Source: Dyadobacter endophyticus (GTDB lineage: Bacteria > Bacteroidota > Bacteroidia > Cytophagales > Spirosomataceae). From it: a stretch of DNA of 64,000 bases. The translations under genes and the position numbers were made by a program. The notes beneath the pieces were generated by a model, which did no database searches, was not told where the DNA came from, and saw only the letters and a list, made by a program, of their open reading frames with translations. Positions 35,759-43,858 of the stretch are shown here, piece by piece; position 1 is the stretch's first letter; the number at the start of each line of letters is the position of its first letter. Where the stretch lies: positions 62,001 through 126,000 of the forward strand of contig NZ_BMIA01000004.1 in the NCBI RefSeq assembly GCF_014641595.1, read 5' to 3'.

Positions 35759-37033
35759 ATGATATCTTATAATGATTCTGACGGATCTTCCGTCGGGCAC
35801 CTTACACTATTCCTCGCGGAAAGACAGCATGACCTGCTCGACAACTGGCGTACAGCCTGTGGGAATGATTTTTCGCTGAAAGGGGCCGAGAGCCTGAGCA
35901 GGGAACAATTTATCAACCAGGTTCCTGCAATGCTTAACGTGCTGGGGCAGCGCTTGAATGGCGAAGCCGACAGAGAGGATTTCAGGCTATTAACAGCCGG
36001 ACATGGACTTCATCGGTGGCAGAAAGGATATGACCTTTCCGATTTATCGGCCGAAATGCACCACCTGAACCGTCTTTTGCTTGGAGAGCTTAGGGCGTTC
36101 TGGAAGCTCAACCCCTCTACGAATGCCAGTCTGGCATTCAGCTATGAACACCTCGCAGAGTTTAGTAACGAGATCAACACGGGCAGTATCACCCAGTATG
36201 CCGATCTGCAACGGCAGGCTGCTTTGAACCGGGCGGAAGCATTGCAGAAAACGCTAGCCGAATTAAATGAAATCGGGAAGCAGCGCAGTGATTTGTTGCG
36301 CAACTCCTTCCATGATCTCAGGGGAAGTTTCACAGCACTTCAGGGCGCAGCCTCGCTTTTAGAAATGGTGAATAACTCCGATCAGGAACGCAAGGAACTG
36401 TTGGAGATATTGCGCCGCAACCTGGTGAACTGCCGCACACTGGTTACGCAGCTGATGGATTTGGCCAGGCTCGAAGCAGGGCAGGAGGTGCTGCAAATCA
36501 AATGCATCGATGCCGCCCAAATGTTGACGGACCTGGTGTCGAGGTACCAGCCACTGGCCAATGATCGCGGCCTTATATTAAATTGCGAAGGCCCGGCTAG
36601 CTTACTGGTCGAGTGCGATCCCATTCACCTTCAGCGTATCGTACAAAATCTGGTACTGAATGCCTTGAAGCATACCGAATCAGGCTGGGTATCGGTGGGA
36701 TGGACTTTGGGAAATGACAATTGTTGGACCATTAGTGTACAGGATTCCGGCCCTGGACTGCCAAATGCCATTCAGAACGATTTTTTTGCACAGACGGATG
36801 ATTCGTCGCTTCACCCGATGGAAAACGTCAACATGACTGCGGACGACAGCTGTCATCAGGAAATGCTCCTTACTCCTTCCCCTCAAACAGCGTTTTCCCA
36901 TAAAGGCGAAGGCATTGGCCTGTCCATTGTGAAAGGCTTATGCGAACTGCTGCGGGCAGGTCTTAGTATTGAAAGCAGGCGGGGAGAAGGCACAACTTTC
37001 AGGATAAAGCTTGCAACCTACTGGCAGAATTAA
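35759..37033 (+). CDS. Soluble sensor histidine kinase with RsbRD-like N-terminus
   Basis: 424-residue histidine kinase without signal peptide or membrane segments. The N-terminal region (about 10-145, FLAERQHDLLDNWRTACG to HLAEFSNEINTGS) resembles the RsbRD/globin-like sensory domain found in stressosome-type and cytosolic kinases. A coiled-coil linker leads to the H-box with phosphorylatable H185 (NSFHDLRGSFTALQG). The ATPase domain shows N301 (NLVLNALKHT), G1 DSGPGLP (329-335) and G2 GEGIGLS (383-389). The stretch between G1 and G2 is about 48 residues and reads as a flexible insertion (SSLHPMENVNMTADDSCHQE). No response regulator gene adjoins it. It lies opposite the truncated haemoglobin gene. 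Confidence 0.9.
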   Translation: MISYNDSDGSSVGHLTLFLAERQHDLLDNWRTACGNDFSLKGAESLSREQFINQVPAMLNVLGQRLNGEADREDFRLLTAGHGLHRWQKGYDLSDLSAEMHHLNRLLLGELRAFWKLNPSTNASLAFSYEHLAEFSNEINTGSITQYADLQRQAALNRAEALQKTLAELNEIGKQRSDLLRNSFHDLRGSFTALQGAASLLEMVNNSDQERKELLEILRRNLVNCRTLVTQLMDLARLEAGQEVLQIKCIDAAQMLTDLVSRYQPLANDRGLILNCEGPASLLVECDPIHLQRIVQNLVLNALKHTESGWVSVGWTLGNDNCWTISVQDSGPGLPNAIQNDFFAQTDDSSLHPMENVNMTADDSCHQEMLLTPSPQTAFSHKGEGIGLSIVKGLCELLRAGLSIESRRGEGTTFRIKLATYWQN

Positions 37034-37040
37034 CACGCAA

Positions 37041-38336
37041 TTACCGCGTCCCAACCCACTTAAGGGAAAGCAGACGCGGTGTGAAAGAAACCATCAGATA
37101 GCTCCATACCGGTATTTTGCCGGAATCGGGAACCTTGTTGAGCAACTCCATGCGCTGATTGGCTACTGCGAAAGAAAACCCATAAATGATTTCCAGCGTC
37201 TTGACAGGCTTGTAGTTTAAGGACAAATCGCTCTCAAATCCCAGATAGGTCCCGCCGATTTCGCTGCCATCTCTGAGCAGCGGGTATTGCGAGTAGAACA
37301 GGTGAGAGTCGCCTCGGAGAGAAAGTTTTTTGCCTGCCTGATAGAGGATAAACAAGTACGGATTGACAAGTCCTCGTTCATTCACATCCACCGGGAATTT
37401 GGTAAAAAGATTCATGTTGCCCATGAATTTCCAGGCTACTCCGTAAAGCGGTAAGAATGATGCGGATACTTCCTTACTTGTCGAACTGTTACTGCCACTC
37501 AGGATTTCCGCTCCCAGTCTGAATAATGTCCTGCCGGTGTTCACGCTGATTTCAGGTTGAATGTAGTAGGCGCGTATTGCCTTCGACGCCGCATTTTGCC
37601 CGTACTGGTAGTAGGCGCTGACAGTCGCGTAGAACCACCCGCTTGTGTAGTCCAGCCGCCCGCCATTCGTGATCCGCTCATAGTATTGTCTGTTACCACT
37701 CGCCCTGCGAAATACGTCGATCGTATTAATCGTCGTCAGTAAAACCTGATTCGCGAACTTGTATTTCAGGTGGTGTACAAAAAGGTATTTGTAGGTATGT
37801 GAGGCGACAGGGGAGTAGGCGGGATCAAAATGCTGCGCATAAGGCCTAGTGAATGCGATTGTCAGATCGGTCTCGAATTTCTTTTTGTACAGGAACCTGA
37901 CCCCCTCATGTGCCCGGCTTTGCTGGCCCCAGGGCGCTGCGGAAAATATCCTGCCATTGTCCAGTGAAAGTGCTTGCCTGCCAATCCTTACAGAAAAATT
38001 GGGGGTAACTTTCGGTTCGGCATAGAGTTCGAAGAAGTTGACATTACCGACGCGGGAAAACTGCCCGGATTCGCCCCAGACGTGGATTTCTTGCGGCGAT
38101 GCATGCAGCCTGAGCCGGTTGGATTGGTAAGTAATGCTAAGCCTGTTCCTTTGGGTGGTGTAAACCTCCGGCATAAGGGTATCAGCGGGAGTCCACATGA
38201 AATTGTCGCGGTATTCGGCTCGGGGCCTGATCTCAAAATCGACGGTCAGCTCACGGCGTAGCGAGTCCGACTGCGCGAAAAGGCCCTTTCCCACACAAAT
38301 TTGAATAAGAATAGCAGTCAGGTAGCGTTTTTTCAT
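37041..38336 (-). CDS. Alginate-export-type outer-membrane channel
   Basis: 431-residue predicted beta-barrel from the ATG at 38336 (MKKRYLTAIL, signal peptide ending LFAQ). An in-frame start at 38360 lies inside an inverted repeat and is less likely. The sequence resembles the alginate_export family: FEIRPRAEYRDNFMW, TQRNRLSITYQSNRLRLHASPQEIHVWGE, ELYAEPKVTPNFSVRIGRQALSLDNGRIF, with alternating beta strands to the end. The family includes AlgE-like porins but many members are of unknown substrate. It follows the starch-type operon on the same strand, separated by a strong inverted repeat. Confidence 0.75.
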   Translation of the reverse strand: MKKRYLTAILIQICVGKGLFAQSDSLRRELTVDFEIRPRAEYRDNFMWTPADTLMPEVYTTQRNRLSITYQSNRLRLHASPQEIHVWGESGQFSRVGNVNFFELYAEPKVTPNFSVRIGRQALSLDNGRIFSAAPWGQQSRAHEGVRFLYKKKFETDLTIAFTRPYAQHFDPAYSPVASHTYKYLFVHHLKYKFANQVLLTTINTIDVFRRASGNRQYYERITNGGRLDYTSGWFYATVSAYYQYGQNAASKAIRAYYIQPEISVNTGRTLFRLGAEILSGSNSSTSKEVSASFLPLYGVAWKFMGNMNLFTKFPVDVNERGLVNPYLFILYQAGKKLSLRGDSHLFYSQYPLLRDGSEIGGTYLGFESDLSLNYKPVKTLEIIYGFSFAVANQRMELLNKVPDSGKIPVWSYLMVSFTPRLLSLKWVGTR

Positions 38337-38358
38337 GCTTCGAAAGGCCAAACGCAAC

Positions 38359-38393
38359 AAATGAGTCAGTTTTTTCGCAAAACTAACTCATTT
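38359..38393 (-). terminator. Inverted repeat after the PQQ-propeller gene
   Basis: A 15-base arm (38359-38373, AAATGAGTCAGTTTT) pairs with 38379-38393 at 14 of 15 positions across a five-base loop. It lies 32 bases past the propeller-gene stop and just before the channel gene, so it is either the terminator of the starch-type operon or an operator for the channel gene. Confidence 0.55.
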
Positions 38394-38424
38394 GATCTAT
38401 TATTTAAGTAGATTAATGCGTTTG

Positions 38425-39618
38425 TTAGTCTATCGCAGCAGGATCGGCTTTCAGTGCATATAAGTGTCCAGCGGCGTCGCCGAAATAAAGGGTGCCATTA
38501 TCTAGTGTTGGCCCTGAGAGAATGGAACCCAGCGAAAGTATTTGCTTCTCGGCGTTGATATAGTTGTCCCCATACATATCAAAGTCCTTGCGGATATGGT
38601 CGGTCGCATCATAAACCTGCGAATAATTCCGTTTGCTTTGCTCGGTCTGAAATGTACTGTTGACCTTCCCCGTCCCGGGGTCTACAAAATAGATTTTCCC
38701 GTTGAAACATCCGAAAACCAGCGAGTTGCCGACAAATAGCGCAGTGGCATAAACACGCATATTTAATGGTAATACCCAGTTTACCTGGCCTGTTTTCACA
38801 TCCAGCGAATAGAATTGATGCGTGTCCGAGGTTCCGACAAAAATACTTTTCCGGTCGGACAAGGGAGTGGCGATAACCCAGCTGCCTTTTTCCTTCATTT
38901 TCCAGATTACCTCGCCGCTTTCGGCATCGAGCGTGTAAATGAAGAAATCGCGGCTGCCAAAGATCACTCTTTCCTGATCCACGTAAGCAGCCCGTTGGAT
39001 TTCACCTTTTGGAAACGAGGGGTCGCCGATTGTTTTGAATTTCCAAACCACCTTGCCGGTCCTGGCATCCAGTGTATAAAAATGACCGTCATAACTACCG
39101 ATGAAAACCCTGCCGTTTTGCACCACCGGTGAGGCATGTACGACACCGCCAGTCTGGAAACGCCATACCATTTTTCCCGACTCGCTGTCGATCGCATACA
39201 CCGAGCTGTCGCCGCTGCCCAGGTATACTATGCCTTCATTTACGACTGGTGAAGATAAATAGTAGTCCCAAAGGTCGTAGGTCAGTTCACCGCCGGTTTT
39301 GAAGGCCCATTGCAGCTTGCCTTTTTGTTTGTCAAGAGCGTAAACGCTCCCATCTGCGCTGTTAACAATGATTTTGTTCCCTGTAACAGCAGGCGTCGAC
39401 CTGATCGGCCCCGCCGTTGCAAACTTCCAGATCTGCTTGCCTGTCTTTTTGTCTACGGCATACAGGTTTTTGTCGTCGCTTCCGAAATACACAGCCGACC
39501 CGGTCACGGCCGGCGCCCCGTGAATGCCGCCGCCGGTAGATAGCTGCCATCGAAGCTGCGCGCGGGTGGGAGTGGGCCAGGCCAGAAAAAATAAAAAGAG
39601 CAGAACGCGTTTGTTCAT
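38425..39618 (-). CDS. PQQ-type beta-propeller repeat protein
   Basis: 397-residue exported protein: signal peptide (MNKRVLLFLFFLAWPTPTRAQ) followed by about seven propeller blades with the repeated pattern GxVYxGSxDxxLYAxDxxTGKxxWxFxT, for example VYFGSDDKNLYAVDKKTGKQIWKF, VYLGSGDSSVYAIDSESGKMVWRF and VFIGSYDGHFYTLDARTGKVVWKF. This resembles PQQ-binding or BamB-like propellers, but no catalytic residue set for a quinoprotein dehydrogenase is evident. It lies 28 bases after the GH13 gene in the same operon, so a structural or sugar-binding role in the starch-type system is possible. Confidence 0.85.
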   Translation of the reverse strand: MNKRVLLFLFFLAWPTPTRAQLRWQLSTGGGIHGAPAVTGSAVYFGSDDKNLYAVDKKTGKQIWKFATAGPIRSTPAVTGNKIIVNSADGSVYALDKQKGKLQWAFKTGGELTYDLWDYYLSSPVVNEGIVYLGSGDSSVYAIDSESGKMVWRFQTGGVVHASPVVQNGRVFIGSYDGHFYTLDARTGKVVWKFKTIGDPSFPKGEIQRAAYVDQERVIFGSRDFFIYTLDAESGEVIWKMKEKGSWVIATPLSDRKSIFVGTSDTHQFYSLDVKTGQVNWVLPLNMRVYATALFVGNSLVFGCFNGKIYFVDPGTGKVNSTFQTEQSKRNYSQVYDATDHIRKDFDMYGDNYINAEKQILSLGSILSGPTLDNGTLYFGDAAGHLYALKADPAAID

Positions 39619-39646
39619 TTTGATAAGGGTTAGGAAAGCGCCCGAT

Positions 39647-41203
39647 TTACTGCAAAACGACCGATGAATAGGCAGGGATTTTCAACTTCGAAGCAGTAAT
39701 GCTGGTTTTGCCGGAAGAAGCAAACAATAGTCCTTTGTTGCGTGCCCCGGCGGGCAGTTCGACGGTCTTTTCCGTGCCGCTTACATTGTGGATCACGAGC
39801 ACGTCGCCGCTGGCATGCGGCCGGGCGAAGGCGAGAACGCCCTCCTGGGCAACGCCCGCGTGAAGAAGGTTGGCTGGTGCCACCTGCCCTAATGCCGGAT
39901 GTTCATGACGGAGCCTGATAAGCCTTTTGTAATGGTGATACAGGGAGGTCGAGTCCTGCATTTGTGCTTCCAGGTTGCGGACGCTATCGTCGGTAGAGTA
40001 GGATGGTTTCATCCAGCGGGTGCGTTGCTGATCCTGTGCCTGTTTCCTCCATAAAAAAGGCTCGCGGATGTGTTCGTCGGGTTTGTTGCCGAGCATACCT
40101 ATCTCTTCTCCATAATACAAATACGGTTCGCCCGGAAGCGTCAGGAGCAGACTGGCGGCGAGCTTCATCCGGTCGATATCACCATCAACGGTAGTTCCAA
40201 TGCGGACATGGTCGTGGTTGTTGTTGAAAATCGCATCTATAAAGTTAGGGTTCACTGCTTCATAGGCCTGATAGGTCTGCTGCAATTGCCCGATCAGGTC
40301 GCTTGCTAACCCCGTTTTGAGCATCTGATGCGTTGCCAGGGCGGCGTCGACATTGAAATTGGCTGGCAACCCCTTGAAATACGGTGCCACTTTATCCGGT
40401 GTCGACCATACTTCTCCGACCAGATAGGCATCCGGTTTCATGCGCAGGATCTTTTCTCTGAACTCGATCCAGAATGCATGGCTTTTCTCTGCCTCCCAGT
40501 CGGGGTAAATGTGTTTGGCCGCATCGAGCCTGAACCCATCCACACCCACTTCTTTGAGCCAGAAATCGGCTACGGAATAGATTTCCTCACGCACTTTAGG
40601 GTTGTCGAAATTCAAATCCGGCATACCGCTCCAAAAGAGGCCATAATACTTTTCGGCGCCTCCTTCTTTTAATGCATGCCAGGGGTTTACCTCCCAGGAA
40701 TCCCCCGATTTCTCGCGGGTGGCAATGCCGAGGGAGTCGATGGTCTTTTGATCCAGCCAGACATAGTAGTCGCGGTAAGGATTCTGTTTTCCGCTTCGGG
40801 CCTGTTGGAACCACGGATGCCGATCGCTGGTATGGTTTACCACCAGGTCCTTGATAATGCGGATCTTCCGCTTGTGGGCCTCCGATAGCAGCCTTTTGAA
40901 ATCATCCATTGTACCAAACTCCGGATCGATCTGCCGGTAATCCATCACATCGTATTTATGATAGGTCGGCGATTTGCAGAGTGGCGTCAGCCAGAGGGCG
41001 TCCACACCCAGTTCTTTCAGATAATCCAGTTTTGAGGTGATCCCATTGATATCGCCGATACCGTCCCCGTTTGAATCGGCAAACGAGCGGACGAATATCT
41101 CATAGCAGACAGCGGGCGGATTGCCGGTTTGTGCCTGGGTGGCGGCCGCTGTCAGAAGCGACAAGACGGAAAGGCAGCACCCTTTTATTTTAGTGAAATC
41201 CAT
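39647..41203 (-). CDS. GH13 alpha-amylase-family glycoside hydrolase
   Basis: 518-residue secreted amylase-type enzyme cleaving alpha-glucans or maltodextrins. It starts with a cleavable signal peptide (about 1-25), without a lipobox, so it is more likely periplasmic than a surface SusG-type lipoprotein. GH13 motifs are all present: DLVVNH (119-124), nucleophile D227 in GFRLDAAKH, acid/base E264 in YLVGEVWS, and D331 in NNNHDH. A C-terminal beta domain (about 440-518) completes it. Subfamily features (ALWLTPLCKSPTYHKYDVMDY) point to the oligo-1,6-glucosidase/neopullulanase-like group of GH13. It follows SusE by 14 bases in a SusC-SusD-SusE operon. Confidence 0.93.
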   Translation of the reverse strand: MDFTKIKGCCLSVLSLLTAAATQAQTGNPPAVCYEIFVRSFADSNGDGIGDINGITSKLDYLKELGVDALWLTPLCKSPTYHKYDVMDYRQIDPEFGTMDDFKRLLSEAHKRKIRIIKDLVVNHTSDRHPWFQQARSGKQNPYRDYYVWLDQKTIDSLGIATREKSGDSWEVNPWHALKEGGAEKYYGLFWSGMPDLNFDNPKVREEIYSVADFWLKEVGVDGFRLDAAKHIYPDWEAEKSHAFWIEFREKILRMKPDAYLVGEVWSTPDKVAPYFKGLPANFNVDAALATHQMLKTGLASDLIGQLQQTYQAYEAVNPNFIDAIFNNNHDHVRIGTTVDGDIDRMKLAASLLLTLPGEPYLYYGEEIGMLGNKPDEHIREPFLWRKQAQDQQRTRWMKPSYSTDDSVRNLEAQMQDSTSLYHHYKRLIRLRHEHPALGQVAPANLLHAGVAQEGVLAFARPHASGDVLVIHNVSGTEKTVELPAGARNKGLLFASSGKTSITASKLKIPAYSSVVLQ

Positions 41204-41217
41204 GAAATAATGAGAAG

Positions 41218-42264
41218 CTACTTTTTAGTGACAGAATACGAATAGTTGCCTGCATTGCTCAGATTGAGGGTGATCTGGTAGGTGCCGGCCGCCTCGATGC
41301 GGATATTTCCATTGTCGAGCGTGTCGGGTATGCCGTCGGCATTGCCGTCACCGAACGCCAAGGTCCAGTCGTCATTTGCCCGGAACTTGATCTCTCCCGC
41401 CGTCAGGGCCAGTTCAGTCTTCCAAACCCCGTCTTTTGGATCGAAAGTAAGGTCCTGATCTTTATCCCAACCTCCTTTCGTAGCCGAGCCCAGAACGCCC
41501 CAGGCGGTCTTTAACGACGACCAGGTGCTTTTGTTCAAATCTACTTTGAGCAGGTAATAACCCGAACCTTTCTGGACAAGATTGCCGGTAGTTCCCAGTT
41601 TGCCGGGGCCGCCACTGCCATAATCGCCCTCATTCCAGTTGGGTGCATTGGTAAATTTGAATTCGGTGCTTTCTTCCGGGAAATACACATAGCCCTCGAA
41701 GGTTTTGTCATCCTTCACAGAAACCAGCCTGGGTGCTTTCTCGGGAGCCCAGCCCTGATGACTGCCAGGGACATAGATCGCCGGATAAACTATTACGACA
41801 AAATAAGGTGTCACGGACAGATTCTTAGTTTCTGAAATGGCATCCATCCGCTTGGCGTCCGCGCCGAGGGACGATACCACACGCGCTTCTATATCTGCCT
41901 TTTGGCCGGCAACGAGTTTAAGCTTGTTAATCATCAGGCCGTTAATCTCCGAGGTGGTCAAGGCACGTTTCAGGGAATTTCCTGCATCGATTTCAACCGG
42001 CTTCTGGAAATTGCTTCCCTTTTTATCAAACTGAATGGTATAACGGACCACGCTGGCAAAGCCGTAATCCACAGGCGTCCACGAAAGGACAACGGCTTCT
42101 TTGGCAGAATGCTCGTTGCTCAACGCGAGAACGGAGTTGTTTACCGACAACACAGGGACAGAGCCGGTGGTGGCGATGGCCTTGATTTCGTCTTTTTCGC
42201 AGGAGAAGAGCGCTGTAAATGCGATCAGGGCGAGGAAACCGGATAGTATGCTATTTTTCTTCAT
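41218..42264 (-). CDS. susE: SusE/SusF-type outer-membrane starch-binding lipoprotein
   Basis: 348-residue lipoprotein (lipobox ALFSC, C22) of the SusE/SusF family that binds starch at the cell surface. An N-terminal SusE domain (about 35-135) contains VVLSWTPVDYGFASVVRYTIQFDKKG. Two starch-binding Ig-type domains follow (about 153-245, with YVPGSHQGWAPEKAP and YFPEESTEFKFTNAPNW; and about 248-346, with VLGSATKGGWDKDQDLTFDPKDGVWKTELAL and EIKFRANDDWTLAFGD). The gene overlaps SusD by four bases and precedes the GH13 amylase gene, which together support a starch/maltodextrin target. Confidence 0.9.
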   Translation of the reverse strand: MKKNSILSGFLALIAFTALFSCEKDEIKAIATTGSVPVLSVNNSVLALSNEHSAKEAVVLSWTPVDYGFASVVRYTIQFDKKGSNFQKPVEIDAGNSLKRALTTSEINGLMINKLKLVAGQKADIEARVVSSLGADAKRMDAISETKNLSVTPYFVVIVYPAIYVPGSHQGWAPEKAPRLVSVKDDKTFEGYVYFPEESTEFKFTNAPNWNEGDYGSGGPGKLGTTGNLVQKGSGYYLLKVDLNKSTWSSLKTAWGVLGSATKGGWDKDQDLTFDPKDGVWKTELALTAGEIKFRANDDWTLAFGDGNADGIPDTLDNGNIRIEAAGTYQITLNLSNAGNYSYSVTKK

Positions 42265-43841
42265 GGGTTTTGATTCAGGTTAGGGTTTGCGATCAGGTCG
42301 GTAGCCGGGATGGGGAAGAGATTGAAGCTTTCGGAAACACCTCTGCCTTCTTTTACTCCGCCTTTCCATGGCCATAAATAGCTGCCGGAAGTGAGTAGTC
42401 CATACCGGACAAGGTCTGTCCGGCGATGTGCCTCCCAATACAGTTCGCGGCCTCGTTCGTCGAGGATATCGTTGAGGCTGATAGCCGTCGCATTACCGCT
42501 CGCATTACCGAATGCACGCTCCCGCACTTTGTTGAAATAGGAGAGTGCGGTCGACTCACTACCGCCCGTTCCACCGCGTTTGACGGCCTCGGCATAGGTC
42601 AGGTACATTTCCGCGAGCCGGAACAGCGGGAAATCGACCGATGAAAACGAGTTGCCCGTGGAAGGCACGATGGCACCGGCGCGCGTGATGTTCCTGAATT
42701 TGGTGATCGCCAGGCCATCGGTGAATAAGGCAGGATCATCCATTTCGATCTTCTGGCCAAAAAACATCGCGCGTTTATCTTTGTTTCCGCTGTAATCGCC
42801 AAAGCGCAATGGCAGGTTTTTCGTAGCGCGGTTGCCTCCCCACCCGCCATTGGGAATGCCAAACGACGACGGGTTCATGGCCGCATTGATCCCCGCGTTG
42901 ATAATGAAGGTAGTACCACCATTGTTCTGTGTCTTGATCCCGTCATAATTGATCGATAGCAGCACTTCCGGATTGTTCAGATCATTATCCCCAAGAAACA
43001 GATGTTTGTATTCGGGCATCAGCGAGTAACCCGATTGAATTACCTTATCCGAGTAGGTAATCGCCTCCCCGTATTTCGCCTGGCCTTTGCCCAGATAAAC
43101 TTCCGCATTCAGGTAAAGCCGCGCCAATAGCGCCCATGAAGCGGCCTTGTCTACACGGCCATATTCATTTTTACGCGGTTCGGCCAAAACAGGTTCCGCA
43201 GCTTTCAATTCCGACTCAATGTAGGCAAATAAGTCAGCGCGCTTGATTTGGGGCGGAATATACTTGCCTATCGGATCCGCCTCGGTTACGAACGGAGGGT
43301 TTCCAAAAAGGTCTATCAGTACCCAATACTGGAAAGCCCTCAGAAACCGGGCCTCGGCCCGGTACCGACGGATCTCGTCAGCCTCCCCGCCTGCGATTCC
43401 CCGGCTGGCTAATTTTTCGTCCGACGACTCACGGATGAATTCATTGCAGACGGTCACGTGAAAAAGGCTCCTGTTATAAAGTGCGCTCAAAAGCACATTG
43501 CTGGCCGTCCAGTTAAGGTTGTGAAAATCAGGAATGCCGGGGTCGTTCCACACGCAAACCGCTTCGTCGGTAGTAAGCTCCTGGGCGTTCCAGAAAAGCC
43601 GCAAAAAGTCGGCCTGGCCCGGATCGATACCCGCCAGGTCGGAAGCGTTGATACCGTTGTTGCCCGCCAGTGCGAAGCTGCCGTATACCTTGGCGAGTAC
43701 CTGCTTGTAGTCGGCAGGTGTTTTGTAGGCAATTTCGGCGGTGATGGAATTGGTTGGTGAAAGATTCAGGTCATTCGTGCAGGACGATGCTCCGCCTGCA
43801 ATGATGACGGACGCTATCAGCGTTTTGTATAAGATATTCAT
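42261..43841 (-). CDS. susD: SusD-family starch-binding lipoprotein
   Basis: 526-residue surface lipoprotein (C21 in GGASSC) of the SusD/RagB family, partner of the SusC encoded 17 bases upstream. Family hallmarks are RYRAEARFLRAFQYWVLIDLFGNPPFVTE, KAASWALLARLYLNAEVYLGKGQAKYGEAITYSDKVI, FPLFRLAEMYLTYAEAVKRGG, DERGRELYWEAHRRTDLVRYG and the ending DLIANPNLNQNP. The SusE and GH13 neighbours suggest starch or maltodextrin binding; the gene symbol is given by analogy to the sus locus of Bacteroides. Confidence 0.92.
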   Translation of the reverse strand: MNILYKTLIASVIIAGGASSCTNDLNLSPTNSITAEIAYKTPADYKQVLAKVYGSFALAGNNGINASDLAGIDPGQADFLRLFWNAQELTTDEAVCVWNDPGIPDFHNLNWTASNVLLSALYNRSLFHVTVCNEFIRESSDEKLASRGIAGGEADEIRRYRAEARFLRAFQYWVLIDLFGNPPFVTEADPIGKYIPPQIKRADLFAYIESELKAAEPVLAEPRKNEYGRVDKAASWALLARLYLNAEVYLGKGQAKYGEAITYSDKVIQSGYSLMPEYKHLFLGDNDLNNPEVLLSINYDGIKTQNNGGTTFIINAGINAAMNPSSFGIPNGGWGGNRATKNLPLRFGDYSGNKDKRAMFFGQKIEMDDPALFTDGLAITKFRNITRAGAIVPSTGNSFSSVDFPLFRLAEMYLTYAEAVKRGGTGGSESTALSYFNKVRERAFGNASGNATAISLNDILDERGRELYWEAHRRTDLVRYGLLTSGSYLWPWKGGVKEGRGVSESFNLFPIPATDLIANPNLNQNP

Positions 43842-43858
43842 AACTAATGAGTTTTGAA

